DNA of 64,000 nucleotides, taken from Bryobacterales bacterium. GTDB taxonomy: Bacteria > Acidobacteriota > Terriglobia > Bryobacterales > Bryobacteraceae. Position numbers and translations under genes: made by a program. The stretch lies in contig PLRJ01000068.1 of assembly GCA_003163855.1 (NCBI GenBank), positions 22,878-86,877 on the forward strand, in the 5' to 3' direction. Of this stretch, positions 38,771-48,218 are shown piece after piece (the first letter of the stretch is position 1; every line of letters begins with the position of its first letter). The notes beneath the pieces were generated by a model, which was given only the letters and a program-made list of their open reading frames with translations, was not told the DNA's origin and did no database searches.

Positions 38771-39091
38771 ATGCAGCCCGTCAGCCAGCACATCGCCGCC
38801 ATTCGCTCAACCATCCTGCGCATCCCGAAAGGCAAAGTAGCCACCTATGGCGAAATTGCCGAAGCCGCAGGCTACCCCGGGTATCATCGCCAGGTGGCGC
38901 AAGTGCTTAGCAAATACGGCCATGTGCTGCCCTGGTATCGAGTCATTGGTGCCGGCGGCTTCATCAAAACTCAGCTTGAAACCGCTGCCGACCAGCGTCT
39001 CCGCCTGCAAATGGAGGGCGTCCATTTCCTCGGCCGCCGCGTGGACATGGCCCGTTCCGGCTGGCTCAGTAATAATCGGCGCAGCTCATGA
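38771..39091 (+). CDS. Alkyltransferase-like protein (ATL), MGMT family without active-site Cys
   Basis: 106 residues from the ATG at 38771; the open frame extends further upstream but over the SDR gene. The MGMT C-terminal fold is seen: TILRIPKGKVATYGEIAEAAGYPGY followed by RQVAQVLSKY. The active-site motif PCHRV reads PWYRV, so the alkyl-accepting cysteine is replaced by tryptophan as in ATL proteins. ATLs bind O6-alkylguanine, flip it and hand the lesion to nucleotide excision repair. A TATACT box at 38744-38749 is a likely promoter. Overlaps the 3' end of the small zinc-ribbon gene on the other strand. Confidence 0.87.
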   Translation: MQPVSQHIAAIRSTILRIPKGKVATYGEIAEAAGYPGYHRQVAQVLSKYGHVLPWYRVIGAGGFIKTQLETAADQRLRLQMEGVHFLGRRVDMARSGWLSNNRRSS

Positions 39092-39236
39092 AGTATCCGC
39101 AGCGTTCGCAAATCAGCTTGCACTTCAACTGCTGCAAGCGCTGGTCACAGACCGGGCAGTACAACATCGGCTCTTCAGCAGGTTCTTCCTGCTGCTTCTT
39201 GTCAGCCTCGCGCGCCGTGTTCTCTTCGCTTGCCAC
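39066..39236 (-). CDS. Small zinc-ribbon protein
   Basis: About 56 residues from a GTG at 39236; the start is uncertain (ATG 39167 would give 33 residues, ATG 39278 would give 70). The C-terminal 33 residues hold YCPVCDQRLQQLKCK and ICERCGYFMSC, two CxxC knuckles plus extra cysteines, as in small conserved zinc-ribbon proteins with a CGYFMSC ending. The N-terminal part is a charged Glu/Lys-rich helix. The role is unknown. The 3' end overlaps the ATL gene by 26 nt. Confidence 0.55.
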   Translation of the reverse strand: MASEENTAREADKKQQEEPAEEPMLYCPVCDQRLQQLKCKLICERCGYFMSCADYY

Positions 39237-39267
39237 CCATTCACAGCTTACGCCCTTCAATGCCACA

Positions 39268-40347
39268 ATGGCAGGCATGTGCTTCGCGAAACTGCTGATG
39301 ATCCTTGCCGCCGTGTCACCTCTTTTTGCGGCCGCCACTCCTGCCACTTCACTGCTGGTGCTGGATAAACGCGACACCGCACTTGTTATCGTCGATCCCA
39401 CCTCGCTGCAGATAGTGGCTAAAATGCCCTCTGGCCCTGATCCCCACGAAGTCGCCGTCTCCTCCGATGGCACAACCGCCTACATTTCCAACTACGGCGG
39501 CACCGGCAGCCCTTATCACACCATTTCCGTAGTCGACCTAATCAAACAGAAAGCGCTGCCGCCCATCGATCTAGGCCCCATGCACAGCGCCCACGGACTC
39601 GATTTCGCCGCCGGCAAGCTCTATTTCACCGCCGAAACGAACAAAGTCATCGGCACCTACGATCCCGCCACTAAGAAAATCGACTGGGTGCTTGGCACCG
39701 GACAAAACCGGACTCACATGGTGACAGTCCGCGCTGCCGGCAAACAGATCTTCACCTCGAACGTAAACTCCGACACCATCAGCATCATCGAACCCAACAC
39801 CAGCCCCAACAACTTTGGACCGCCCCCTGGTGGTGGTCCCGGCGGTCCTCCACCTGGTGGTCCGCCTCCCGGTGGCCCGCCCCCAGGTCCGCGCATTCCC
39901 GACTGGCAGGAGACCCCCGTCAAAGTCGGCCAGGGCCCCGAAGGCTTCGACGTCTCGCCCAGCGGCAAAGAACTCTGGGCTGCGAACTCACACGATGGCA
40001 GCATCAGCATCATCGATGTCGCCAGCAAAAAGGTCATTCAGACCATCAATGCGAAGGTAGAAAGCTCAAACCGGCTTAAGTTCACCTTGGATGGAAAGTA
40101 CGCTTTGGTCTCGTCTCTCCGCAACGGCGACTTGGCCATCTTCGACGCGGCCGATCGAAAAGAAATCAAACGTCTGAAGCTGGGGCGAGGAGCCGCCGGC
40201 ATCCTGATGCGGCCCGATAACCAAATCGCCTATGTCGCCTGCTCACCCGACAACTACGTTGCCGTCATCGACTTGAAAACACTCTCCGTCGTAAACAAAA
40301 TCAAGCCTGGACAGGAGCCCGACGGCATGGCCTGGGCCGTTCGCTGA
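39268..40347 (+). CDS. Secreted YVTN-type beta-propeller protein
   Basis: 359 residues from the ATG at 39268 (ATG 39277 possible; the frame is open further upstream but over other genes). A signal peptide is seen (CFAKLLMILAAVSPLFAAATP). Repeated YVTN-like blades include SLLVLDKRDTALVIVDP, TAYISNYGG, NTISVVDL-like DTISIIEPN, GKELWAANSHDGSISIIDVASKKV and QIAYVACSPDNYVAVIDL. A Pro/Gly-rich segment of about 25 residues (from about residue 190) splits two blades. The fold suggests ligand binding or a structural role outside the cell; no enzymatic motif is seen. Confidence 0.85.
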   Translation: MAGMCFAKLLMILAAVSPLFAAATPATSLLVLDKRDTALVIVDPTSLQIVAKMPSGPDPHEVAVSSDGTTAYISNYGGTGSPYHTISVVDLIKQKALPPIDLGPMHSAHGLDFAAGKLYFTAETNKVIGTYDPATKKIDWVLGTGQNRTHMVTVRAAGKQIFTSNVNSDTISIIEPNTSPNNFGPPPGGGPGGPPPGGPPPGGPPPGPRIPDWQETPVKVGQGPEGFDVSPSGKELWAANSHDGSISIIDVASKKVIQTINAKVESSNRLKFTLDGKYALVSSLRNGDLAIFDAADRKEIKRLKLGRGAAGILMRPDNQIAYVACSPDNYVAVIDLKTLSVVNKIKPGQEPDGMAWAVR

Positions 40348-40430
40348 TTGAAGAAATAACTTGTCAAACTCTTAGCCTCCAACACAGCCGACGCACACCG
40401 AAATTCATCTGATTTCAACCAAATTTGCGC

Positions 40431-40436
40431 CATACT
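40431..40436 (+). promoter_or_regulatory. -10-like CATACT before ppk1
   Basis: CATACT (four of six consensus positions) ends 6 nt before the ATG at 40443, with no ribosome site; this places the +1 at the A of the start codon. Confidence 0.4.
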
Positions 40437-40442
40437 CGCATC

Positions 40443-42542
40443 ATGGCTGCGACGCAAATGACTCCCCAAACGGTAGTCTCCATTGGTGATGACGGCGCTC
40501 TGAATGCCGAGCTGAAAGGCACACTGGCGAGTGTCTGGATTGACCGCGACATAAGCTGGCTCGATTTTAACGAGCGCGTGCTCGCCGAAGCCCAGGATGA
40601 ACGCACGCCAATGTTAGAGCGAGCGAAATTCCTCGCCATCTTCACCTCGAACCTCGACGAGTTCTTCATGAAGCGCATCGCCGTCCTGCGCGAAAGCCTC
40701 AGTCCCGACCGCGCTCGCCTCCTGCATGAACTGAATGAAAAGCTGCTGCCCGCGCTGGAAACACAGGCGCGTTGCTTCCGCGACCAGATCGTTCCTGGTC
40801 TGGCCCAGCATCACGTTCATCTCCGCCATTGGGCCGATTTAAGCGACGCGCAGAAGCAAGCCGCCAGCGACCTTTTCGACCAGCAGATCTCCCCCGCCCT
40901 GACGCCGTTGGTCATCAACTCGGCTGAGACGTTCCCCTTCCTGTCCCATCTCTCCACCTCGCTCGTCTTCCCCATTGATGATGAGGACACCGGCGAGCGC
41001 CTTCACGCCCGTGTAAAGGTTCCGACCGGTCTAAAGCAGTGGCTGCAATTGCCCGGTGAAAGCGCCGAATGTGTTTACGTGCGTCTACACGAAGTCGTTG
41101 CGGAGAATCTGGCCAAGCTCTATCCCGGCATGAAAATTGGTCCCGTCTCGCTGGTCCGCCTCACCCGCGATGCCGAAGTCAGCGAATCAGAATCCGAGGA
41201 TTCCAGCGTCTTCGAACAAGTCCGCCAGCAGGTGAAGAAGCGCCGCTTTCAACCCGTTGTGCGCCTGGAATTCACCAAGGGAGTTGACCCCGCCATCCGC
41301 GAACTGCTGCGCCATCATTTCCAATTGCAGCCCTCCGCCATCTACGAAATGCCCGCTGAACTCGACTACACAACACTCTTTGAACTCATGGGCATCGGCA
41401 TCCCCGGCTTGAAAGACCCGCCCTGGACGCCCGTTACTCCGCCCGCTTTGCGCGGCAATCACAGCGACATCTTCGGCGTTATCCGCGCCGGCGATCTGCT
41501 GGTTCATCATCCCTACGAAAGCTTCGATGCCAGTGTCGAGCACTTTGTAGAAGCCGCCGCCAACGATCCTCAGGTCGTCTCGCTCAAGATGACCGTTTAT
41601 CGCGTCGGAGACGATACGCCGTTTGTAAAGTCGCTCATTCGCGCCGCCGAAACCGGCAAACAAGTGGCCTGCGTCATCGAGTTGAAAGCGCGCTTCGACG
41701 AAGAACGCAACCTCCACTGGGCCGCCGAACTCGAGAAAGCTGGAGCCCACGTCACCTTCGGAGTAAAAGGTCTCAAGATTCACGGCAAAACCGCGCTGGT
41801 TGTTCGTAAAGAGGCAACCGGCCTGCGTGCTTACGCCCACATCGGCACCGGCAACTACCACGCGCGCACGGCACATTTGTATGCTGACAACGGCCTCTTC
41901 ACCTGCGATTCCACCATCACGTCCGATGTCGTTGCCCTCTTCCATCACCTAACCGGACACTCGCATCCCACCGAATCCAAAACCCTGCTGGTCGCCCCGC
42001 TCACCATGCGTCCGCGCTTCCTCGCCATGGTCCATCGCGAGATAGAAAACAAGCGCGCCGGCCGCCCCGCTCACATAGTTGCCAAGATGAATCAGTTGGA
42101 AGATCCCGACATGATTGAAGCCTTGAAGGAAGCTTCGTGCGCCGGCGTTCCCGTCGATCTCATCATCCGCGGCTTCTGCTGCCTTAAGCCCGGACTCGCG
42201 GGCGAGACCGAAAACATCAAGGTGCGCTCCCTCATCGGCCGTTTCCTGGAACACTCGCGCGTCTATTATTTCGCCAACGGCGCCGCCAAACCAGGCGACG
42301 GCGAGTTCTTCATCGGATCCGCCGACTGGATGTTCCGCAACTTATCGAAGCGCATCGAAATTGTAACGCCTGTCACCGCCGCCGGACCCAAACAGCGCCT
42401 TACCGAAATTCTGGAAATCTGTCTAATCGACACACGCCAAGCCTGGCAGCTTGGTTCGGACGCCATCTATAGGCGCGTCGAAGGCGATCCCAACGCCATC
42501 GGCGCACATCAGCGGCTAATGGACCTGGCGTCGCGAAGCTGA
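40443..42542 (+). CDS. ppk1: Polyphosphate kinase 1
   Basis: 699 residues from the ATG at 40443 (an in-frame TTG 18 nt upstream is less likely). It makes long polyphosphate chains from ATP. PPK1 hallmarks: DISWLDFNERVLAEA at the N-terminus, FTSNLDEFFMKRIAVLR, the phosphodiesterase-like halves with KGLKIHGKTALVVRKE and GTGNYHARTAHLYAD, and a second catalytic His block IKVRSLIGRFLEHSRVYYF. The length is typical. It is transcribed alone; no exopolyphosphatase or phosphate-regulon gene is adjacent. Confidence 0.97.
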   Translation: MAATQMTPQTVVSIGDDGALNAELKGTLASVWIDRDISWLDFNERVLAEAQDERTPMLERAKFLAIFTSNLDEFFMKRIAVLRESLSPDRARLLHELNEKLLPALETQARCFRDQIVPGLAQHHVHLRHWADLSDAQKQAASDLFDQQISPALTPLVINSAETFPFLSHLSTSLVFPIDDEDTGERLHARVKVPTGLKQWLQLPGESAECVYVRLHEVVAENLAKLYPGMKIGPVSLVRLTRDAEVSESESEDSSVFEQVRQQVKKRRFQPVVRLEFTKGVDPAIRELLRHHFQLQPSAIYEMPAELDYTTLFELMGIGIPGLKDPPWTPVTPPALRGNHSDIFGVIRAGDLLVHHPYESFDASVEHFVEAAANDPQVVSLKMTVYRVGDDTPFVKSLIRAAETGKQVACVIELKARFDEERNLHWAAELEKAGAHVTFGVKGLKIHGKTALVVRKEATGLRAYAHIGTGNYHARTAHLYADNGLFTCDSTITSDVVALFHHLTGHSHPTESKTLLVAPLTMRPRFLAMVHREIENKRAGRPAHIVAKMNQLEDPDMIEALKEASCAGVPVDLIIRGFCCLKPGLAGETENIKVRSLIGRFLEHSRVYYFANGAAKPGDGEFFIGSADWMFRNLSKRIEIVTPVTAAGPKQRLTEILEICLIDTRQAWQLGSDAIYRRVEGDPNAIGAHQRLMDLASRS

Positions 42543-42732
42543 CTATAGATGGTTCATGCAGATAGCCGCATCGGGCTTTGCCAGCGGCCTGATCGCCTCT
42601 TCAAACCCAAAAACTTTGCGAGGTATTTCCAGAGTCGATTCGGCGGCCATCTCCCCTCGTCGAAAACGTTGAACCTGACGCGCTACACTTTCGTCTAATC
42701 GGTCAACCCCAATTAGGAGAAGGCGCAACCGC

Positions 42733-43626
42733 GTGGCACTCAAAATTACCGGACTCTCAAAAACCTACCCGAACGGCGTCAAAGCCCTCAAGAATCTCTC
42801 CCTAACCATCGGCAATAACATGTTCGGCTTGCTGGGTCCGAACGGCGCTGGCAAAAGCACTCTTATGCGGACCGTTGCCACCCTGCAGGACCCCGACACT
42901 GGCGAAGTCTGGCTCGACGATCTCAATGTACTCAAAGACAAGAACGGGGTTCGAAAGGTCCTGGGCTATCTGCCCCAGGAGTTCGGCGTCTATCCAAAAA
43001 TGAGCGCCATCGACATGCTGGAACACCTTGCCGTGATGAAGGGCGTAGCCAGCCGCGGCGAACGCAAAGAGATGGTGGAAGCCCTGCTACAGCAAACCAA
43101 CCTCTGGGACGTTCGCAAAAAAGCTCTCAGCACTTACTCCGGCGGCATGAAACAGCGTTTCGGTATCGCCCAGGCCCTGCTGGCGAATCCAAAGCTGATC
43201 ATCGTGGACGAGCCTACCGCCGGTCTCGATCCCGCCGAACGCAACCGCTTCTTAAACCTGCTAAGTGCCATCGGCCGAAATGTCACCGTCATCCTTTCCA
43301 CCCACATCGTGGAAGACGTCCGCGAACTCTGTCCCCGAATGGCCATCATCAGCAATGGCGAACTGCTGATGGAAGGCGCGCCCTCTGACGCTTTGGAAGC
43401 CTTGCAGGCCAAAATCTGGACCAAAGTGGTTGCTTCCGACGCCGACCTCCAAGCCCTCGCTTCTCAGTTCAACGTTATCTCCACTCATCTCGTCGGCGGC
43501 CTACACGAGGTTCGCATTTTCTCCGAAGACAACCCGGGAGATGGCTTCAAACCCATAAGTGCCGGTCTGGAAGATGTCTATTTCCTCAGCCTGTTCAAAC
43601 AGCAAGCCGCCGCGGCTCGCAACTAA
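42733..43626 (+). CDS. ABC transporter ATP-binding protein
   Basis: 297 residues. Walker A GLLGPNGAGKST (about residue 33), the Q-loop LPQEFG, the signature YSGGMKQRF, Walker B LIIVDEPTAGLDP, and the H-loop STHIVED are all intact. The order and the C-terminal extension of about 70 residues fit the multidrug/ABC-2-exporter type that pairs with an ABC-2 permease. The start is GTG, with AGGAGA 13 nt upstream. The permease-peptidase gene follows after 15 nt, so the two form a transporter. Confidence 0.96.
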   Translation: MALKITGLSKTYPNGVKALKNLSLTIGNNMFGLLGPNGAGKSTLMRTVATLQDPDTGEVWLDDLNVLKDKNGVRKVLGYLPQEFGVYPKMSAIDMLEHLAVMKGVASRGERKEMVEALLQQTNLWDVRKKALSTYSGGMKQRFGIAQALLANPKLIIVDEPTAGLDPAERNRFLNLLSAIGRNVTVILSTHIVEDVRELCPRMAIISNGELLMEGAPSDALEALQAKIWTKVVASDADLQALASQFNVISTHLVGGLHEVRIFSEDNPGDGFKPISAGLEDVYFLSLFKQQAAAARN

Positions 43627-43641
43627 GGGAAATCAGTCAAT

Positions 43642-46600
43642 ATGGCAATGTTTTGGGAATTCTTTTCCTTCGAAGTGAAGTTCAGGCTGAAAAGCATATC
43701 AACTTATGTCTACTTCCTGCTCTGGTTCACGCTGAACTTTCTCTTCGTCTCGGCGCAGGACTTCGGCCCCATGGGCAATGGAAAAGTTCTGTTGAATGGC
43801 CCCTACGCCAATGCCAACTACTGCATGCAGGCTGGCATCTTCGGCATCATCGTTATCGCCGCCATCTTCGGCACCTCCATCCTGCGCGACTTCCAGCGTG
43901 ACACCTATCAACTCCTCTTCACCAAACCCATCTCGAAGTTCGCCTACCTCGGTGGCCGCTGGGCAGGTTCCTTCGTCGCCACAGTAGCCGCCTTCACCGG
44001 CATTCCCATTGGTGAAGTCGCCGGCTCACTTGCCCCGTGGGCCGATCATTCGCGCATCGCCAGCGGCCACCTCTGGTGGTATGTGCAGCCCTTCCTCTCC
44101 ATCACCGTCATCCAGATCTTCTTCCTAGGCTCGCTCTTCTTCTGTGTCGCCGCTCTCACGCGCAAAATCTTCATCGTCTATCTGCAGGGCGTCGCGCTGT
44201 TCATGATCTACATCATCGGCCTCACGGTCTTCAGTGCCACCCGCAGCCTCGAGCACTTCTGGAACGCCATCCTCGATCCCGTCGGCTTCATGCTGCTCGA
44301 CAGCGTCACCCGCTATTGGACCGTCATCGAGAAGAACACGCTGCTGCTCCCCTGGGATGGCGTATTTCTCATCAATCGCCTGCTCTGGGGCGGCGTCGGT
44401 TTCGTCTCACTCGGCCTCGTCTGGGCGCTGTTCCCCATGTCGGTTGAGGCGCTCACCGCCAAAGTCAGCGGCAAGCGCGCCGCCAAAGCGAAACTCACCG
44501 AAGACGACGACATTCGCCCCATTCGCAGCCTGGTCGCCGCCAAATTGCCCAAGGTGAAACAGATCTTCAACTTCTCCACCACCGCCGCGCAGCTATCGTC
44601 TCTTACAAAAATACGCATCCAATACATCCTGCACGAAGTTCCTTTCTGGGCCATCGTGGGTTTGCTTATCGCTTTCGCCATCAACAACGGCCACTTCGCC
44701 GGCCACGTGGGCGGCATCAACGTCTGGCCTGTCACCTACTTGATGGTCCAGGCGGTGGAAGGTTCCGCCACTCTCTTCTTCTACATTGTGGCCACGCTCT
44801 ACGCCGCTGAACTCATCTGGCGCGAACGCGACAGCCGTTTCGACGGCATTCACGATTCCCTCCCCGTCGGCGAAACCACCGATTGGATCAGCAAACTCCT
44901 CGCCCTATGCTTTGTTGAAATTTCGCTGCTGCTTGTCACGGTCTTCTGCGGCGTCCTCATGCAGACTATCGCCGGCTACTATCACTACGAACTCGGCCAA
45001 TACTTCAAGGAACTCTTCGTTATTACCTTCCCCCAGGTGCTCTCCTTTGCTCTGATGGCTATGTTCATCCAAACCGTGGTTGGCAACAAGTTCGTAGGTC
45101 ACGGCATTGTCATCGGCGTCTTTGTCCTGCAGCCGATCGTATTCCGTTATGGCTTCGAAAACACGCTCTATCTGCCCGGCGCAACACCGCCCTACACGTA
45201 CAGCGACATGAATGGTTACGGCCACTTTGTACCGGCGCTCTTCTGGTCCATCACTTACTGGCTCGCCATCATGGCCTTCCTCGGCGTCGTCTCCATCGCG
45301 CTCGCCAGGCGCGGCAGCGACGATAGCTGGCCCGCCCGCTTGCATCAGGCTGCGCGCCGCATGCCGGCGTTAGCTCCCGTCGCCATCCTATTCCTGCTCG
45401 TAGCTGTCGGCAGCGGCACCTGGTACTACTACAACGCCCATGTGCTGAATGAATATATGACGGCCAACATGCGCCGCCAGGCTCAAGCCGATTACGAACG
45501 CGACTTTAAGAAATACAAAAAGTTCCCGCAGCCCAAAGTCACTGCCGTCGAAACCCAGGTCAACATCTATCCGGAGCGCCGTTCCTTCGAATCAACCGGC
45601 TACTACATGCTCCAAAACAAGACCGGCGCGGACATCTCGCAGATTCACATCACTAACCCGATGCAGAGCGTGGAGCAGATCTCCTTCGACCGTCCCTTTC
45701 ATAAAGTGCTGGAAAGTCCACGCGCCTTGTACACCATTTATGCGCTCGACAAACCGCTCACCCCCGGCGAAAGCATGAAGATGGATTTCAAGGTCGGCTA
45801 TGAGACCCATGGTTTCAAGGATGGAAACGAACGCCCCGAACTTGCCTATAACGGAACATTTTTCGACTCTGGCTATTTCCCAACCATCGGCTATGACAAC
45901 AGCGTGGAGATAGGCGACCCTCTGCGCCGCAAAGAACTCCACCTTCCGGTGTTGGAGGATATGGCGCCGCGCGGCGATTCTTACTATCAATACGTCAATC
46001 TCTTCACTGCGTCTTCCGATTGGATCACCTATCACACCGTCGTCAGCACCTCCGCCGACCAGATTGCCATTGCCCCCGGCTACCTGCAAAAGAGCTGGGA
46101 ACAAAACGGCAGGCGCTACTTCGAATACAGCATGGGCAGTGTCAAGATGGCCGATTTCTTCGCCTACCTCTCTGGCCGGTACGCCGTCAAGCATGACAAG
46201 TGGCACAACGTGAATCTGGAAATCTACTACACGCCCGGCCACGAGTTCGACCTCGACGACATGCTGGCATCTTCCAAAGCCGGCCTCGAATATTACGAAA
46301 AGAACTTCGGCCCTTATCAGTTTCAGCAGTACCGCATCATGGAGTTCCCGCGTTATCGCGGGTTCGCCCAATCGTTCCCCAACACCGTCCCTTACTCAGA
46401 AGGCCTAGGCTTCATCGGCCGCATGGAAAAGCCCGACGACATCGACTTCACTTACTTCGTGACCGCGCATGAACTCGGACATCAGTGGTGGGGCCATCAA
46501 TTGATTGGGGGCCAGGTGATCGGCTCGAATATGATGTCGGAAACCCTCGCCGAATACTCCGCCCTGGAAGTGATGGAGAAAAAATACGGCGCCGACAACA

Positions 46601-47262
46601 TGCACAAATTCCTGCGCCACGAACTAGACACCTATCTGCGCGGACGTTCGGGTGAGATCCGCAAAGAGCCGCCGCTAGCCATGGTGCAGCGCGAGCCCTA
46701 TGTCTGGTATCAAAAAGGCGGCTTGGTCATGTACACGCTAGCCAACTACATCGGCGAGGATCGTGTCAACGCCGCCCTGAAGAAATTCCTGCAGGAATAT
46801 GCGCACGCCAACGCCAATGACTCACACTCGTATGCGTACCCCGACACGCGCCAGTTCGTCGCCGCCTTGCGTGAACAAACGCCGCCCGAGATGCAATACC
46901 TCATCACCGACATGTTTGAAAACATCGTCCTCTACGACAATAAAGCCCTCACGGCCACCGTCTCCCCGACCACTGATAAGAAGTTTAAAGTCACTCTAAC
47001 CGTGCAGGCCCGCAAGGCCAAAGCCGACGGCAATGGAGTAGAAACCGGCATGCCCATGAACGACTATGTGGACATCGGAGTTTTCACCGGCAAGAAAGAT
47101 GAGGAGAAGCCGCTTTATCTCGCCAGAGAAAAACTGACGCAGGAGAAACAAACCTTCACCGTTGTTGTAGATAAGATGCCCACCCGCGCCGGCATCGATC
47201 CTTACAACAAACTCGTCGATCGCGTAGCCGACGACAACATCATCGACGTAACGCGGCAGTAA
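43642..47262 (+). CDS. ABC-2 permease fused to a periplasmic M1-type metallopeptidase
   Basis: 1206 residues. The N-terminal half has about twelve hydrophobic helices in two ABC-2-like sets (about residues 15-290 and 320-610). The C-terminal half is an M1 aminopeptidase-like domain with zinc site HELGHQWWGH (H943, H947) and the third ligand Glu in SETLAEYSAL (E967), followed by YQKGGLVMYTLANY. The one-residue-longer spacing to the third ligand is the norm for this ABC-M1 type. Peptides may be cleaved as they are moved, or the peptidase may process a partner. The ATPase gene lies 15 nt upstream. Known from Acidobacteria and Bacteroidetes. Confidence 0.93.
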   Translation: MAMFWEFFSFEVKFRLKSISTYVYFLLWFTLNFLFVSAQDFGPMGNGKVLLNGPYANANYCMQAGIFGIIVIAAIFGTSILRDFQRDTYQLLFTKPISKFAYLGGRWAGSFVATVAAFTGIPIGEVAGSLAPWADHSRIASGHLWWYVQPFLSITVIQIFFLGSLFFCVAALTRKIFIVYLQGVALFMIYIIGLTVFSATRSLEHFWNAILDPVGFMLLDSVTRYWTVIEKNTLLLPWDGVFLINRLLWGGVGFVSLGLVWALFPMSVEALTAKVSGKRAAKAKLTEDDDIRPIRSLVAAKLPKVKQIFNFSTTAAQLSSLTKIRIQYILHEVPFWAIVGLLIAFAINNGHFAGHVGGINVWPVTYLMVQAVEGSATLFFYIVATLYAAELIWRERDSRFDGIHDSLPVGETTDWISKLLALCFVEISLLLVTVFCGVLMQTIAGYYHYELGQYFKELFVITFPQVLSFALMAMFIQTVVGNKFVGHGIVIGVFVLQPIVFRYGFENTLYLPGATPPYTYSDMNGYGHFVPALFWSITYWLAIMAFLGVVSIALARRGSDDSWPARLHQAARRMPALAPVAILFLLVAVGSGTWYYYNAHVLNEYMTANMRRQAQADYERDFKKYKKFPQPKVTAVETQVNIYPERRSFESTGYYMLQNKTGADISQIHITNPMQSVEQISFDRPFHKVLESPRALYTIYALDKPLTPGESMKMDFKVGYETHGFKDGNERPELAYNGTFFDSGYFPTIGYDNSVEIGDPLRRKELHLPVLEDMAPRGDSYYQYVNLFTASSDWITYHTVVSTSADQIAIAPGYLQKSWEQNGRRYFEYSMGSVKMADFFAYLSGRYAVKHDKWHNVNLEIYYTPGHEFDLDDMLASSKAGLEYYEKNFGPYQFQQYRIMEFPRYRGFAQSFPNTVPYSEGLGFIGRMEKPDDIDFTYFVTAHELGHQWWGHQLIGGQVIGSNMMSETLAEYSALEVMEKKYGADNMHKFLRHELDTYLRGRSGEIRKEPPLAMVQREPYVWYQKGGLVMYTLANYIGEDRVNAALKKFLQEYAHANANDSHSYAYPDTRQFVAALREQTPPEMQYLITDMFENIVLYDNKALTATVSPTTDKKFKVTLTVQARKAKADGNGVETGMPMNDYVDIGVFTGKKDEEKPLYLAREKLTQEKQTFTVVVDKMPTRAGIDPYNKLVDRVADDNIIDVTRQ

Positions 47263-47265
47263 CCG

Positions 47266-47691
47266 TCAGCTCGTATGATCCAGCGCGATCATCCACTGCC
47301 CTTTGTGCAATTCGAAAACCAGGCTGAAAAGTCCATGCGCCGGCCCGCCGCCAGCCGCACTCCTCGCCAGATGAAACTCGCCCGTCACCACCGCCACTTC
47401 CTTGTCGAGCGGCCGCACAATTAAATGATCGAAGGTCAACTGCCCCATGGCCTCGCGCGTCCCATAGCTGGTCTTGTAGCGCGCCAGCACCTTTTCCCTG
47501 CCCTGCGAGACTGTCTTACCGACAAACGTGCAGTCTTCCGCATAGGTCGCTACAAAAGTCTCAATGTCGCCACGGTTCCAGGCCTGCACCTGCGCATCCA
47601 ACGCCGCTCTAATCGCCGCCTCTGCCGAAGCCGCCGCATGCGCCGCAAACGGCAGCACCATCGCCATCACCAATACCTGCAATGTTTTCAT
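47266..47691 (-). CDS. Secreted SnoaL/DUF4440-like protein
   Basis: 141 residues. A signal peptide is followed by an NTF2-like fold: AIRAALDAQVQAWNRGDIETFVATYAED, then FVGKTVSQGREKVLARYKTSYG, and the late WMIALDHTS. This is the pattern of DUF4440/SgcJ-like ketosteroid-isomerase relatives, whose activity is rarely known. It is convergent with the permease-peptidase gene, only 3 nt apart. Upstream a TAAGAT hexamer lies 8 nt before the ATG. Confidence 0.82.
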   Translation of the reverse strand: MKTLQVLVMAMVLPFAAHAAASAEAAIRAALDAQVQAWNRGDIETFVATYAEDCTFVGKTVSQGREKVLARYKTSYGTREAMGQLTFDHLIVRPLDKEVAVVTGEFHLARSAAGGGPAHGLFSLVFELHKGQWMIALDHTS

Positions 47692-47731
47692 AGCCGCCTA
47701 TCTTAGCGCGCCTGCTATCATTCGTCACGAA

Positions 47732-48196
47732 GTGCCCATTATTCAACTGGAGACGCTAATCAATGCTCCCATTGAGCGCTGCTTCGATCTCTCCCGCGAC
47801 ATCGAACTGCACATGCAATCGACGGAGCAAACTCGAGAGATCGCGATTGCAGGCGTAACCAAAGGCCTCATCAATTTCGGAGAGGAAGTCACCTGGGAGG
47901 CGACCCACTTTGGCGTTCGTCAACGACTGACAACCAGGATCACCGCATTCAGCCGGCCCTCTCACTTCCGAGACTCATAGGTGAAAGGCGCCTTCCAAAG
48001 ATTCGATCACGATCATTATTTCTCCACAACGGTCGAAGGAAAAACCCTAATGCGAGACGTATTCGACTACACGGCACCCCTCGGATTGCTTGGACTTGTT
48101 GCTGATCGACTCTTCCTGTGCGCCTATATGCGGGCATTTCTGGTCAAGCGCAACAGTCTAATTAAGAACGTGGCCGAGAGACAAGCTGACACTTGA
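47732..48196 (+). pseudogene. SRPBCC-family gene interrupted by an in-frame TAG
   Basis: From a GTG at 47732 the frame encodes a START/SRPBCC ligand-binding fold: IIQLETLINAPIERCFDLSRDI, then GEEVTWEATHFGVRQRLTTRI. At 47978-47980 a TAG stops translation at HFRDS. The same frame continues as VKGAFQRFDHDHYF, then VFDYTAPLGLLGLVADRLFL, to a stop at 48196. Intact relatives read through this point with Gln or Met, so a CAG-to-TAG change would explain it. The rest is well conserved, hence a recent nonsense mutation is likely; a sequencing error or TAG read-through is possible. The intact product would be about 154 residues. Confidence 0.75.
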
Positions 48197-48218
48197 GCAC
48201 GCGGACAATAGCAACCTG

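Noticed and set aside
42543-42743. 66-codon minus-strand frame before the ABC ATPase gene
   Set aside because: No family features, it overlaps the ATPase start, and its composition looks like the antisense of the leader.
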